Assembly (NCBI GenBank): GCA_030625815.1
Contig: DAOUQF010000020.1
Location: forward strand, 1-63,690
Source: Eubacteriales bacterium
Lineage (GTDB): Bacteria > Bacillota > Clostridia > Tissierellales > GPF-1
Length of the DNA: 63,690 bases
Reading direction: 5' to 3'
Made by a program: the position numbers and the translations under genes. How positions within the stretch are numbered: position 1 is the first letter of the stretch; the number at the start of each line of letters is the position of its first letter. This document shows positions 43,961-53,226 of the stretch, piece after piece. Under the pieces are notes generated by a model. It did no database searches. It was not told the DNA's origin and worked only from the letters and a program-made list of their open reading frames with translations.

Positions 43961-45692
43961 GATCGTCACCTCCCAATTGTGAGTCATACAGTTCGCGGTA
44001 CACGGCGCTTTCTTTCATCAGTGAATCGTGGGTGCCTATAGATTCAATGGAACCGTCGTCCAAGACGAGAATCGTATCGGCAGTCATGACGGAGCTGATT
44101 CGTTGCGCGATCAGGATGCTTGTGCGATCCTTCATAAAGTGTTTTAATCCGGCACGAATCTTCACCTCGGTTTCAACATCGACAGCAGATGTGCTGTCAT
44201 CCAAGATTAGAATAGCTGGATCCGTCACCAGCGCGCGGGCAATGGCGATTCTTTGTTTCTGCCCACCCGAAAGATTCACGCCTCGCTGCTCCAGGTGGGT
44301 ATCGTATCCAGCTGGCATTTTCATAATAAAGTCGTGCGCCTGGGCGATTTTAGCCGCGTGGATCATTTCTTCCTCTGAAGCCTCAGAGCGACCGAAGGTC
44401 AGATTTTCGCGGATGGTGCCGCTGAAAAGAACGGCTTTTTGCATCGCGAATCCAATCTGGCTTCGGAGCCATTCTTTTGAAACGTCTTTGACGTTGACAC
44501 CATCAATCAGGACCTCGCCTTGACTGGCGTCGTAGAATCGCGGAATCATTTGAACCAGGGTTGATTTCCCTGAACCCGTCGAGCCAAGGATTGCCAGGGT
44601 TTTCCCCGGAGAGATGGTGAGATTGATGTTCTTCAGAACAGAATCACCGCAATTGGCTTGATAGCTGAAGCAAACATCGCGAAATTCCACTTCGCCTCGA
44701 GGAGAAGCCGGGTTTTCTGGTTCGGCTGGATTCAGTATCGCTGGAGTAGCGTTCAATACCTCCAGGATCCGGGAAGCGGATGCTTCCGCTCGCGACATAA
44801 TCATCATAACCATGGCGACCATCATCAAGGACATCAACAAAAGCATGATGTAGTTGATAAAAGACATGATCTGTCCGATCTGCATATCGCCTGCAACAAC
44901 AGAACCTCCTCCGTACCAGATAGCGGCAACAATGGCTAGGTTGAGGATCATTAAGATCACCGGAAAGATCATGGCGAGGATATGCGCCGCCTTGACGGAA
45001 ATGTCGCGGTATTCATGATTGACGCCATCGAAGCGCTTGTTCTCAAAGTCTTTTCGTACAAAAGCCTTGATGACGCGAATTCCCGATAGGTTTTCCTGAA
45101 CCACTTGATTCACGGAATCCAGTTTCCCTTGCACCTGCTTGTAGACGGGGAAAGCTTTTTTGATGATCAGGGCGAGAATCACGAGAAGGATGGGAATCAT
45201 AATACCCATAATCCAGGCCAATTGAGGACTGACGATTAGGGCCATTGCCACGGATCCAATCAACATGATCGGTGCACGGATCAAAACCCGCAGAGATAAA
45301 AAACCAAGGGTCTGCACCTGGGTAACGTCATTGGTTAAGCGGGTGATCAATTGTCCGGTTTCCAGTTCGTCGATATTGGGAAAGGACAGGGATTGGATCT
45401 TGACAAAAAGATCCCGGCGAAGGTCGCGAGCCATGGACATGGAAGCTTTTGACGCGTAATAGGCGCTGATAATTCCGCCGAAGGCGCCAATAAAGGCCAG
45501 GAGAATCAAGACCCCTCCATTTCTCAGGATATAGGGCATATCTTGTTGAGCGACTCCAATATCTACCATGCGCCGCATGATTGCGGGTTGCATCAATTCG
45601 GCGAAGACGGCGACGATCACGAGGATTGGCGCGATCAAAGCCCATTTTTTATAGGGTGACATATATCGGTATATGTGTCTGAGTGACTTCAT
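43953..45692 (-). CDS. ABC exporter, membrane-ATPase half-transporter (first subunit)
   Basis: A 579-aa half-transporter with six helices and an ATPase domain. Walker A is 'GSTGSGKST', signature 'LSGGQKQRIAIARAL', Walker B 'ILILDDSTSAVDV'. The residue after Walker B is Asp instead of catalytic Glu, and the H-loop His is replaced ('LIAQRISS' for IAHRLS). This makes it the degenerate-site partner of the heterodimer, the usual arrangement for BmrC-like subunits. ATG 45692 follows GGAGGG and overlaps the marR stop by 4 bp. Confidence 0.93.
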   Translation of the reverse strand: MKSLRHIYRYMSPYKKWALIAPILVIVAVFAELMQPAIMRRMVDIGVAQQDMPYILRNGGVLILLAFIGAFGGIISAYYASKASMSMARDLRRDLFVKIQSLSFPNIDELETGQLITRLTNDVTQVQTLGFLSLRVLIRAPIMLIGSVAMALIVSPQLAWIMGIMIPILLVILALIIKKAFPVYKQVQGKLDSVNQVVQENLSGIRVIKAFVRKDFENKRFDGVNHEYRDISVKAAHILAMIFPVILMILNLAIVAAIWYGGGSVVAGDMQIGQIMSFINYIMLLLMSLMMVAMVMMIMSRAEASASRILEVLNATPAILNPAEPENPASPRGEVEFRDVCFSYQANCGDSVLKNINLTISPGKTLAILGSTGSGKSTLVQMIPRFYDASQGEVLIDGVNVKDVSKEWLRSQIGFAMQKAVLFSGTIRENLTFGRSEASEEEMIHAAKIAQAHDFIMKMPAGYDTHLEQRGVNLSGGQKQRIAIARALVTDPAILILDDSTSAVDVETEVKIRAGLKHFMKDRTSILIAQRISSVMTADTILVLDDGSIESIGTHDSLMKESAVYRELYDSQLGGDDHE

Positions 45693-46126
45693 TCTTTCCC
45701 TCCTTTTTCTTTTTCCACCAGGTGTTCGCAAAACTTCGCAAAGACTCGTTGCAGGGTTTCTTTTTCTTCTGGTGTCATTAGGGCGGAGAATTCTTCGTCC
45801 AGCTCATGAATGACACGGGCGGAAGCAATCTGCGCTTTATGGCCAGCCTCCGTCAATTGGATCTCTAGAATCCGGTGATCCTTCGATGATGGCGTGCGGA
45901 CGAGCAGTCCGTTTTTTTCCATGCGTTGCAGCATGCGGGTTAAGGTTGCGGGGCGAATATCCATTTTTTGCAAAAGATCTTTTTGGGTTTTGCAGTCATG
46001 CGCCGCGAGGAGGTGTAGAATACGGGGTTGCCCCTTTGATAAACCGTAGGGCTCCAATTGATTGCCCATATATCGATGAGCGATTCGATAGGTACGACCA
46101 AATTGTCGAAAAAATTGATTTTTCAT
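45689..46126 (-). CDS. MarR-family transcriptional regulator
   Basis: A 145-aa winged-helix repressor. 'MDIRPATLTRMLQRMEKNGLLVR' is the DNA-recognition region and 'SSKDHRILEIQLTEAGHK' the wing. It heads the operon of the two exporter halves and overlaps the first by 4 bp. A perfect 16-bp palindrome lies between its -10 box and its RBS, so it very likely represses its own operon, released by a toxic ligand of the exporter. Confidence 0.93.
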   Translation of the reverse strand: MKNQFFRQFGRTYRIAHRYMGNQLEPYGLSKGQPRILHLLAAHDCKTQKDLLQKMDIRPATLTRMLQRMEKNGLLVRTPSSKDHRILEIQLTEAGHKAQIASARVIHELDEEFSALMTPEEKETLQRVFAKFCEHLVEKEKGGKE

Positions 46127-46141
46127 GGGAGCTCCTTTCTG

Positions 46142-46157
46142 TTAGTTAGCTAACTAA
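46142..46157. promoter_or_regulatory. MarR operator palindrome
   Basis: TTAGTTAGCTAACTAA is a perfect 16-bp palindrome immediately downstream of the -10 box and 15 bp before the marR start codon. This is the place and shape of an autoregulatory MarR site. A related AT-rich palindrome (TAATTAATTA, 46203-46212) lies further upstream. Confidence 0.75.
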
Positions 46158-46185
46158 ATGATATCATGTCAGTAAAAGAAGTCAA
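46158..46185 (-). promoter_or_regulatory. Promoter of the marR-ABC exporter operon
   Basis: On the minus strand, -35 TTGACT (46180-46185) and -10 TATCAT (46158-46163) are separated by 16 bp. Confidence 0.65.
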
Positions 46186-46201
46186 GACAAAATGTAGTCG
46201 G

Positions 46202-46414
46202 CTAATTAATTAACGCTGGAGTGGCATGGAAAATGGAAAAGACGCGGAAGATTTCCCGATCGGGACCCACAATGATCAGGTCCTGTTCTTCAATCCATCG
46301 AATAATCGTTTGATAAGCTTGATGAAGCCCTTCATAGTGTTCATGGAGTCCCATTTCCTTCATCTTCAGTGTAGGCGTTCCTCTGCGAGGAGGGTCAAGG
46401 GAAAGTGCAAAAAG
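46202..46414 (-). pseudogene. Fragment of a GyrI-like effector-binding protein
   Basis: The minus strand between 46414 and the stop codon at 46202-46204 encodes about 70 residues with no start or RBS of its own. 'HEHYEGLHQAYQTIIRWIEE' and 'LIIVGPDREIFRVF' match the C-terminal part of GyrI-like/AraC effector-binding domains (BmrR-type). An in-frame stop at 46415-46417 closes the frame upstream, and no N-terminal part or DNA-binding domain is present. It appears to be the remnant of a drug-responsive regulator beside a drug-exporter operon. Confidence 0.6.
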
Positions 46415-46473
46415 TCATGGGTTTTCAGAAAATTTGATGCGGGGAGGCACAAGACGGATGGGTGGATTTTGCG

Positions 46474-46479
46474 TATAAT
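46474..46479 (+). promoter_or_regulatory. Candidate -10 box for the lipoprotein-ABC operon
   Basis: Perfect TATAAT, 28 bp before the lipoprotein start codon. No clear -35 box. Confidence 0.45.
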
Positions 46480-46506
46480 AGGGGTAGAAGAAAGGGAGGA
46501 AGTGTC

Positions 46507-47445
46507 ATGAAGAGACGAATGCTTGGCATGATGGTTGTGATTCTAGTGTTATTGTCCGGGTGTCAATCGGGAACAGATCTGGATGCTTATCGCGCAGCAG
46601 TGGAGAAGACGGATGCGGCGACATCAGGAAATTCGGAGTTTAAACTGACGATCAACAATGAATTTCACTTGAAAGAAAGTACGCCGGAGTCGCAAAAAGC
46701 CATGGCTTTTTTTGAGCGAATCGTGTTTTCCACTGCGACGCGTTTCGATGAGACTCGAATTCAATCCGATCTGTATTTAAATTTTGGTGGGATAGGATTT
46801 GACGCGTCTTATTATCGCGATGGCGAGCTTGAATTTACAAAGTTACCTTTGGTTGGAAAGTATATGAAGTTGGATGAGATGGATCCAGGGATGGCGATTG
46901 ATTCTGAGCTGCTGGAGAGTTTTGACCCGGTCGGAGAAGAATGGCTTCGCATGATGCGGGAAGAGAATATATTCAAAGGGAAACGTCATGTGCTTTCGAC
47001 AGCAGATGGCGATGTAAAGGTCACTCGATTTTCCATTGAACTGACGGATGAGCAGATTCAGCAAGGTTTGGCATTGATTGCGGATTTAATCGAAGAAAAC
47101 GAGGAAGAGATACTTGCCAGTGGATTTTTTGGCGAGAGCAGCCAGGAGAATGGACATCAATTGATTCAAGAAGGAGCTGAAAACGTACGATCCGTGCGTT
47201 TTGAAGACTTTGTGTATACCACGGATATTGACATCGATGGGTATGTGATCCAAAGCGAGTTTTCAGGCACACTGAAAGTTGGAGACGGCGAGGATATGAT
47301 CACCCGAGTTACGGTGCAAACATTGAATTGGGGATTCGATCAGGAACCGGAGTTCTCGATTCCAACTCCAGAAGCGGACGAGTGGGCGGATCAAGAGGAT
47401 CTCGGGACAAATCCCTTCTTTTCGATGGATATCCTGGGGAAATAA
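46507..47445 (+). CDS. Lipoprotein, possibly LolA-like fold
   Basis: A 312-aa lipoprotein. Signal 'MKRRMLGMMVVILVLLSGC' ends in the lipobox LSGC, so it is anchored outside the cell. The body, with alternating beta-strands such as 'FKLTINNEFHL' and 'FDASYYRDGELEFTKL', recalls DUF6612/LolA-like exported proteins, but I do not recognise it with certainty. ATG 46507 follows GGGAGG. It is 12 bp from the ABC ATPase gene and may help the exporter or sense its cargo. Confidence 0.75.
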   Translation: MKRRMLGMMVVILVLLSGCQSGTDLDAYRAAVEKTDAATSGNSEFKLTINNEFHLKESTPESQKAMAFFERIVFSTATRFDETRIQSDLYLNFGGIGFDASYYRDGELEFTKLPLVGKYMKLDEMDPGMAIDSELLESFDPVGEEWLRMMREENIFKGKRHVLSTADGDVKVTRFSIELTDEQIQQGLALIADLIEENEEEILASGFFGESSQENGHQLIQEGAENVRSVRFEDFVYTTDIDIDGYVIQSEFSGTLKVGDGEDMITRVTVQTLNWGFDQEPEFSIPTPEADEWADQEDLGTNPFFSMDILGK

Positions 47446-47456
47446 GGAGGATAAGT

Positions 47457-48392
47457 ATGAATCTAGTGGAGATACAAGGCGTGAAAAAGCATTTCGGTGA
47501 GATCCATGCGGTTGATGGGATTGACATGCATGTGAAAAAGGGAGAGATCCTAGGATTATTGGGTCCCAATGGCGCGGGAAAATCAACGACGATTTCGATG
47601 ATTGCAACCTTGCTGGAACCGACCAACGGGACGATCCTGTTTATGGGGGAGTCTATTCAGACAAATCCCAAACGAATCCAAGAGGTTCTTGGGTTTGTGC
47701 CTCAAGAGATCGCGTTATATCCAACCCTGACGGGGAAAGAGAATCTCCAGTTCTGGGGCAGGGTCTATGGACTGCGCAGTAGCAAATTGAAGGAAAGAAT
47801 TTCCGAAATCTCACAGGTAATTGGGTTGGAGGAACGATTGAAAGACCGCGTGGACACCTATTCTGGTGGGATGAAGCGCCGCTTGAATATTGGGGTTGCG
47901 CTTCTTCACAAGCCAGCGTTTATTATTATGGATGAGCCAACGGTTGGCATTGATCCGCAATCGCGCAGTTTTATTCTCGATACGGTGCGGGAATTGCGGG
48001 ATCAGGGAAGCACTGTTTTGTATACGACACATTATATAGAAGAAGTAGAATCCCTTTGCGACCGGATCTATATTATGGATCATGGAAAGATAATTGCGGA
48101 AGGGACCAAGGAATCCCTCACAGAAATGATCGATGCCAGCGAGGTGATTCGGTTGTCTGTGGAAGCGGTTGATCCCATGTTGATAACTACCCTGCAAGAA
48201 TTGAAGTTTGTGGAAAAGGCGGTTGTAGAGGCAAATTCGATTTTCTTGACAGTCAAGGAAAACGGTAATCACTATCAGTCGATTATGAATGCGCTGAAGG
48301 AATCGGGCACGGAATTAAAAGGAATGGATATACAAAAGCCAAGTTTGGAAACCGTGTTTTTGCATTTGACGGGCAGAGGCTTGCGGGATTAG
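47457..48392 (+). CDS. ABC-2 type exporter, ATP-binding subunit
   Basis: A 311-aa ATPase. Walker A 'GPNGAGKST', Q-loop 'LGFVPQEIALYPTL', signature 'YSGGMKRRLNIGVAL', Walker B 'FIIMDEPTVGIDPQS', H-loop 'YTTHYIEEVE', then a C-terminal regulatory region of about 80 aa. Typical of drug, peptide or Na+ efflux ABC-2 systems. ATG 47457 follows AAGGAGG. Two permease genes follow without terminator. Confidence 0.94.
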   Translation: MNLVEIQGVKKHFGEIHAVDGIDMHVKKGEILGLLGPNGAGKSTTISMIATLLEPTNGTILFMGESIQTNPKRIQEVLGFVPQEIALYPTLTGKENLQFWGRVYGLRSSKLKERISEISQVIGLEERLKDRVDTYSGGMKRRLNIGVALLHKPAFIIMDEPTVGIDPQSRSFILDTVRELRDQGSTVLYTTHYIEEVESLCDRIYIMDHGKIIAEGTKESLTEMIDASEVIRLSVEAVDPMLITTLQELKFVEKAVVEANSIFLTVKENGNHYQSIMNALKESGTELKGMDIQKPSLETVFLHLTGRGLRD

Positions 48393-48401
48393 GAGGAGAA
48401 T

Positions 48402-49763
48402 ATGATTCGAATATGGGAAATCATTAAAAAGGATTTCAAAATTATTGTCTCGGATCGAAAGGCGTTGTTTATCATCTTGGCAATGCCCATCTTGCTGACG
48501 GGAATTTTGAGCATGGCTTTAGGTGGTTCTTTTCAAGAGTCGGGAAAACGAATGGCGATTCCCGTTGCCCTTGTGGTGGAAGGAGATGCTGAATTGGATC
48601 AGGAGCGATTTATTTCCCTGCTGGATTCGGGTCCGCTGAAGGCATCCATGACGCAAGATTCCCGAGCAGAGCTAGAAGGAGCGATACGCGATCTGAGTCC
48701 GATCGCAATGTTTCAAGAGGATTTTTTAGGGAGCGAAGGGATTGAGGAGCTTGTAGAGCTCACGGTGATGGATCGAGAGATGGCGGAGGCAGCCTTAGAC
48801 GCGACAGAGGTTCATGCGGTGATCGTGTTGCCCAAGCATTACACCTATGATATGTATATGAATTTTTTTACCCCTTTTCGGAATCAAATCGAAGTGGAGG
48901 TTCTGGGACATACGGATTATCAATATACCCTTCGGATTATAAAAGAAGTCGTTACTGGTTTTTTTCAGGTCATCAATACAGGGATCATTGAGAAGAATGT
49001 TTTGCTCTCTGTCGGCAGTCTCGCTGGAGAATCAGAAGTGGTGTATGAAAACATGGATGAGATCATCAAAGGATTTGTAGGGAGTATAGAGGGTGTTCAG
49101 ATTCAGGAACTTCAAGGAACGAAACGAGTCCATGTGGATGGTTTCACCTACTACTCGGCTGCGATGTTGGCCATGTTTGTGCTGTTTACAGCGGGTTTTG
49201 GAAGCCGTTCCCTTCTGACAGAAAAACGGGATCATACAGCCAATCGGATGCAAAGCGCCGGGGTTTCTCTTCTGGATATGATGGTTGGCAAGTGGGTCAT
49301 GATGGTGGGATTGACGATTTGTCAGATGGTGGTTCTTTTCATGTTTTCGTGGTTTGCTTTTGGGGTGCGATGGACTTCGCCGGCTGGATTGTTGATTACC
49401 AGTCTGGTAGTCGGCATGGCGATTGCCTCATTGGGGACCTTGATCAGTTTGATCTCCTATCGCAGCAATAATTACAAGGTTGCCAATCTTTTTGAGAGTG
49501 TGATCGTTCAGGTCATGGCTTTATTGGGTGGGAGCTATATTCCCCTGGAGGTGTTGCCAAAAGGACTTTCCTTAGTGGCTCCCTTCACAATCAATGGATT
49601 AACGTTGCAGGCGATCATCACCCTGCAAAGGGGATTCGGTTTCTTATCTGTACTATGGATTTGGGCGGCTTTATTGGGAATTTCCATGGGTTTGCTACTG
49701 CTTGTTTTTGGTTTGTCTCGATGGAAGGGAGGGATTCAACATGAGAACCATTCTATGGCTTAA
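48402..49763 (+). CDS. ABC-2 type permease
   Basis: A 453-aa permease: one N-terminal helix (about 22-42), a large extracytoplasmic region (45-245) and five or six C-terminal helices. This is the YhgE/Pip-like or ABC-2 (type-3) layout. 'GSYIPLEVLPKGLSLVAPFT' is a typical late motif. Partner of the next gene, with which it overlaps by 23 bp. Confidence 0.9.
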   Translation: MIRIWEIIKKDFKIIVSDRKALFIILAMPILLTGILSMALGGSFQESGKRMAIPVALVVEGDAELDQERFISLLDSGPLKASMTQDSRAELEGAIRDLSPIAMFQEDFLGSEGIEELVELTVMDREMAEAALDATEVHAVIVLPKHYTYDMYMNFFTPFRNQIEVEVLGHTDYQYTLRIIKEVVTGFFQVINTGIIEKNVLLSVGSLAGESEVVYENMDEIIKGFVGSIEGVQIQELQGTKRVHVDGFTYYSAAMLAMFVLFTAGFGSRSLLTEKRDHTANRMQSAGVSLLDMMVGKWVMMVGLTICQMVVLFMFSWFAFGVRWTSPAGLLITSLVVGMAIASLGTLISLISYRSNNYKVANLFESVIVQVMALLGGSYIPLEVLPKGLSLVAPFTINGLTLQAIITLQRGFGFLSVLWIWAALLGISMGLLLLVFGLSRWKGGIQHENHSMA

Positions 49764-50901
49764 GCTTCGTCTTTTGAAGCGTGACTATATGATCCTTGTG
49801 ATTCTTACAGCCATGGCGCTACTCCTGACCGGGATTTTTGGTGGAAGCATGATCGGAAAGTATCAGCCAAGTATTTTGGTAGTCTCGGAAGAATCCTCTC
49901 TTGAATCGGATCGTTTTTTTGAATTGATGCAGACGTCAGAGACCTTTCAATTTGAGTGGGCAGATCAGGCGGATGCTATTATGCGCGTGGAATCCGATGA
50001 AGTCATGGCGGCGTTGATTTTGCCGGTTGGGTTTGGGATGGATTTAAAATCCGGTATTGCGCCTAGTATTTCTTTCTTTCAATCCAAGGACGCTCTTGAA
50101 TTGATGGAGCTTAAAAATTGGGTTCGCGCTATGGTATTTCGCATGCAATCCGATCAGCGGATGGTGCACTTTTCTGTGGAAAACTTTCAAGGGGACGAGT
50201 TGGGTGTGAAAGTATTGGCGGAAGCGGACACCCATTGGGCAAATAAAGTCCCTGTGCTGGTACATACAACGACAAAGACGACTGGCTTTTTTGATTTTTA
50301 TGATATTAAGATCCATTATATGGTCGGATTTTTACTCTTTTTCAGCACCTTTAGCATTGTCTTTACCATGGCGGATCTGCTGCAGGAAAAGAAACAATTC
50401 ACTTGGAATCGGCAGATGATCTCACCGATCACAAAGAAGAAAATCCTAGCTGGAAATATCCTTTATTCTTGGTGCTTGGGTTTTATGCAGGCATTGGTAC
50501 TGGTAGGCGTAGGCGGATTTTTATTTGATATTGATTGGAAGGCGCCTCTGGCTGTACTCTTGGTTCTCGGCATGTATATTTTAGCCATTGCTGGCCTGGG
50601 GATGCTCATTACAGGATTTGTTCGAACCCTAGAGCAATTATCGGCAATTACGCCGGTGATTCTGGTCTCATTCGCCATGTTGGGGGGATGCATGTGGCCC
50701 CTAGAGATCATCAGCAATCCTATTCTTTTGTTTGCGGCGAATCTGACGCCTCACAAATGGGCGCTGCAGGCTGTCGAACGAATAGTCATGTTCGATGCTC
50801 CGATTGAAACCATCGGATTCCCAATTCTGATCCTGGGGACGATGAGCCTGGTGTTTTTTATTCTGGGACTCTGGCGATTTCATAAACATGCTATTTCATA
50901 A
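49741..50901 (+). CDS. ABC-2 type permease, second subunit
   Basis: A 386-aa permease with the same layout as the preceding one: helix near the N-terminus, outer domain (about 40-185) and a C-terminal bundle of helices. 'LGGCMWPLEIISNPILLFAANLTPH' in part matches the ABC-2 motif. The ATG at 49741 lies inside the previous gene after GGGAGGG. A GC-rich terminator follows immediately. Confidence 0.9.
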   Translation: MRTILWLKLRLLKRDYMILVILTAMALLLTGIFGGSMIGKYQPSILVVSEESSLESDRFFELMQTSETFQFEWADQADAIMRVESDEVMAALILPVGFGMDLKSGIAPSISFFQSKDALELMELKNWVRAMVFRMQSDQRMVHFSVENFQGDELGVKVLAEADTHWANKVPVLVHTTTKTTGFFDFYDIKIHYMVGFLLFFSTFSIVFTMADLLQEKKQFTWNRQMISPITKKKILAGNILYSWCLGFMQALVLVGVGGFLFDIDWKAPLAVLLVLGMYILAIAGLGMLITGFVRTLEQLSAITPVILVSFAMLGGCMWPLEIISNPILLFAANLTPHKWALQAVERIVMFDAPIETIGFPILILGTMSLVFFILGLWRFHKHAIS

Positions 50902-50921
50902 CCGCGCTTTGCGCGGTTTTT
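50902..50921 (+). terminator. Terminator of the ABC-2 exporter operon
   Basis: CCGCGC / GCGCGG with a three-base loop and five T. Confidence 0.8.
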
Positions 50922-50959
50922 CTTTATGTTCGGGTACAATATGGATAGGAGGGATGAAA

Positions 50960-51808
50960 ATGGAAGCGAGATACTATGTCAAAGAGGGAGAACGGATTCG
51001 CTGCGAGCTTTGCCCCCATCGCTGTGTAATCGCAAAGGGGGAAACCGGGATTTGCGGCGTCCGAAAGCATATAAAAGGAAAACTGGTGAGTGAAAATTAC
51101 GGGAAGATCACAGCCCTGCAGGTGGATCCCATTGAGAAGAAGCCCTTGGCATATTTTCACCCGGGAACGCAGGTGTTTTCGATTGGCAGCTTTGGATGCA
51201 ATTTGAAGTGTCCCTATTGCCAAAATCATTCGATTGCCCATGGAAAACCGGCATCCACAGAATATCGTCCCGATGAGGTGGTGGAAGCGGTATTGCGAAG
51301 AGACTTGGATTTCTTGGCGTTTACATATAATGAACCCTTGGTTGGATTCGAGTTTGTTTTGGATACGGCTAAATTGGCTAAGGCAGCGGGAATTACCACC
51401 ATTATGGTAACGAATGGTTATGTAGAGCCGGAACCATTGACGGATTTGCTGCCGCATATTGATGCATGGAATATTGATCTAAAAGGATTTTATCCGCAAA
51501 CCTATCAAAAATTAGGGGGGCGGGTAGAGCCGGTACTCAGAACCATTGAACGGGTATCCGCTGTGGCGCATTTGGAAATCACGACCCTGCTTGTTCCGGG
51601 AATCAGCGATGATCGGGAAGAATTGCGGGCGCTGTTCAAGTGGATCGCCGCATTGGATCCATCCATTCCGCTGCACTTGACTCGCTATTTTCCGGCGTGG
51701 CGGTATCATGAACCGCCGACATCGGTGGAGTGGATGGGTGAGATCGCCCAAGAGGCGCGTCGAGTTTGTCATCGCGTGAATCTGGGGAATGTTTGGGAGG
51801 TGAAGTAA
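50960..51808 (+). CDS. amrS: AmmeMemoRadiSam system radical SAM enzyme
   Basis: A 282-aa radical SAM protein. The [4Fe-4S] motif is C80, C84, C87 in 'GCNLKCPYCQN'. An upstream cysteine set in 'RCELCPHRCVIAKGETGICGVR' is characteristic of the AmrS family, formerly annotated as PflA-like activating enzymes. ATG 50960 follows AGGAGG. Its stop codon overlaps the start of the MEMO-AMMECR1 gene (TAATG). The reaction is unknown; the three-part system is defined by gene co-occurrence. Confidence 0.93.
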   Translation: MEARYYVKEGERIRCELCPHRCVIAKGETGICGVRKHIKGKLVSENYGKITALQVDPIEKKPLAYFHPGTQVFSIGSFGCNLKCPYCQNHSIAHGKPASTEYRPDEVVEAVLRRDLDFLAFTYNEPLVGFEFVLDTAKLAKAAGITTIMVTNGYVEPEPLTDLLPHIDAWNIDLKGFYPQTYQKLGGRVEPVLRTIERVSAVAHLEITTLLVPGISDDREELRALFKWIAALDPSIPLHLTRYFPAWRYHEPPTSVEWMGEIAQEARRVCHRVNLGNVWEVK

Positions 51809-53226
51809 TGATTGTTGGTGTTGCATTGGTTCCTCATCCGCCCATTATTTTGGAAGAGATTGGCCGGGGCGAGGAAAGAAAAGCGAAGGAAACCCTGCGG
51901 GGAATGGAAGCGGTCAAAAAGAAGATTCGAGGGATTGAACCGGATTTGATCATTTGCATTTCGCCCCATGGCGCTTTTTTCTCAGATGGATTTTGTTTTT
52001 TGGATGAGCGCTGGGTGCATGGGGATTTTGGATCCTTTGGAATGCCGGAACTGAGCATGAAAAAGGAGGTTGCCCAGGAACTGAACCGTGAACTGGAAGA
52101 AGTCTTGGCGAGAGAAGGGATTCCCGCCTTGTTTCTGACGGGAGAAACGGCGAAAGAATACGGGATTAAAGCAGAATTGGATCATGGGTGCATGGTGCCG
52201 CTGAAGATGATTGACGAGGGGTATGAGTCCTATCGCATCCTTCATATCACCGTTAGCGGATTGTCCAGAATGGCGCATTATCGCTTGGGAATGGTACTCG
52301 CGAAGGTTCTTGAGCGATCCAATCTCAATGCGGTTGTCGTGGCAAGCGGAGATCTTTCCCATGCGCTTAAGGAAAAGGGTCCCTATTCCTATCATCCGTC
52401 GGGATCCGTCTTTGATCATGAGATCAGGGAAGCCATTCGAAAAGGGGATGTGTTCTCCTTGGTGACCATCGACGAAGGATTAGCGACGGAAGCCGCTCAA
52501 TGCGGATTGCCGTCATTTCTCGTGGGACTGGGTGTCCTGGACGGCAAGCATATTCATACGGAGCTGTTTTCCTATGAAGGTCCCTTTGGGGTTGGGTATT
52601 TAACGGCTTTTTTGGAGCCGGGAAATCCGATGGACTCTTGGGTTGAAACCCTGGATGCGCATTTTTTACAGCAAATGGAAGAGCAAAAAAAAGAGGAAGA
52701 TCCTGTATTGCGCTTGGCGCGCAGAGCCATTGAGGAGAAGGTTCGCCACAGGCATCGACTCTTGTGGCGAACGGCGCGTGAAGAGGAAGAGTCCATTCAT
52801 GATTTGGAAGAGAAACGATTTGGCGCCTTTGTTTCCATCTTTGAATCCGGGCAATTGCGCGGATGTATCGGCACCACTGAACCGAGTTATGAGCACCTGG
52901 GCGAAGAAATTATCGCCAATGCCATCGCGGCGGCGATGCATGATCCGAGATTTCTTCCGATTGAACCGAAGGAATTGCCATTTTTGTCGGTCAAGGTAGA
53001 TGTGGTGCAGCCTCCAGAGGCGATCAAATATTTGGCGGATTTGAATCCGCAGCGATATGGGGTGGTCGTGGAATGGGAAGGAAGACGCGGGGTGTTGCTG
53101 CCTCGCCTTAAAGGCGTTGATACGGCGACGGAACAGGTTCGCATCGCAAAGCACAAGGCGGGGATTCCTTACGAAGAAAAAGTGAAGATGTATCGTTTCG
53201 AAGTGATTCGTTATGAAAACAAATAG
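51808..53226 (+). CDS. AmmeMemoRadiSam protein: MEMO/LigB-like domain fused to AMMECR1
   Basis: A 472-aa fusion. Residues 1-270 are a LigB/MEMO-like domain with likely metal-site histidines ('VPHPPIILEEIG', 'SPHGAFFSD', 'LDHGCMVPL', 'ASGDLSHAL'). Residues about 290-472 are an AMMECR1 domain, recognised from 'GAFVSIFESGQLRGCIGT' with its near-invariant LRGCIG, and 'LSVKVDVVQPPE'. Together with the radical SAM enzyme it makes the complete AmmeMemoRadiSam set in two genes. The family function is not established; redox or modification of an unknown small molecule is the usual guess. Confidence 0.92.
   Translation: MIVGVALVPHPPIILEEIGRGEERKAKETLRGMEAVKKKIRGIEPDLIICISPHGAFFSDGFCFLDERWVHGDFGSFGMPELSMKKEVAQELNRELEEVLAREGIPALFLTGETAKEYGIKAELDHGCMVPLKMIDEGYESYRILHITVSGLSRMAHYRLGMVLAKVLERSNLNAVVVASGDLSHALKEKGPYSYHPSGSVFDHEIREAIRKGDVFSLVTIDEGLATEAAQCGLPSFLVGLGVLDGKHIHTELFSYEGPFGVGYLTAFLEPGNPMDSWVETLDAHFLQQMEEQKKEEDPVLRLARRAIEEKVRHRHRLLWRTAREEEESIHDLEEKRFGAFVSIFESGQLRGCIGTTEPSYEHLGEEIIANAIAAAMHDPRFLPIEPKELPFLSVKVDVVQPPEAIKYLADLNPQRYGVVVEWEGRRGVLLPRLKGVDTATEQVRIAKHKAGIPYEEKVKMYRFEVIRYENK

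Noticed and set aside
46226-46510. 94-codon open frame on the plus strand
   Set aside because: The opposite strand shows a recognisable GyrI-like fragment in the same place, and this frame lacks an RBS and protein-like pattern.
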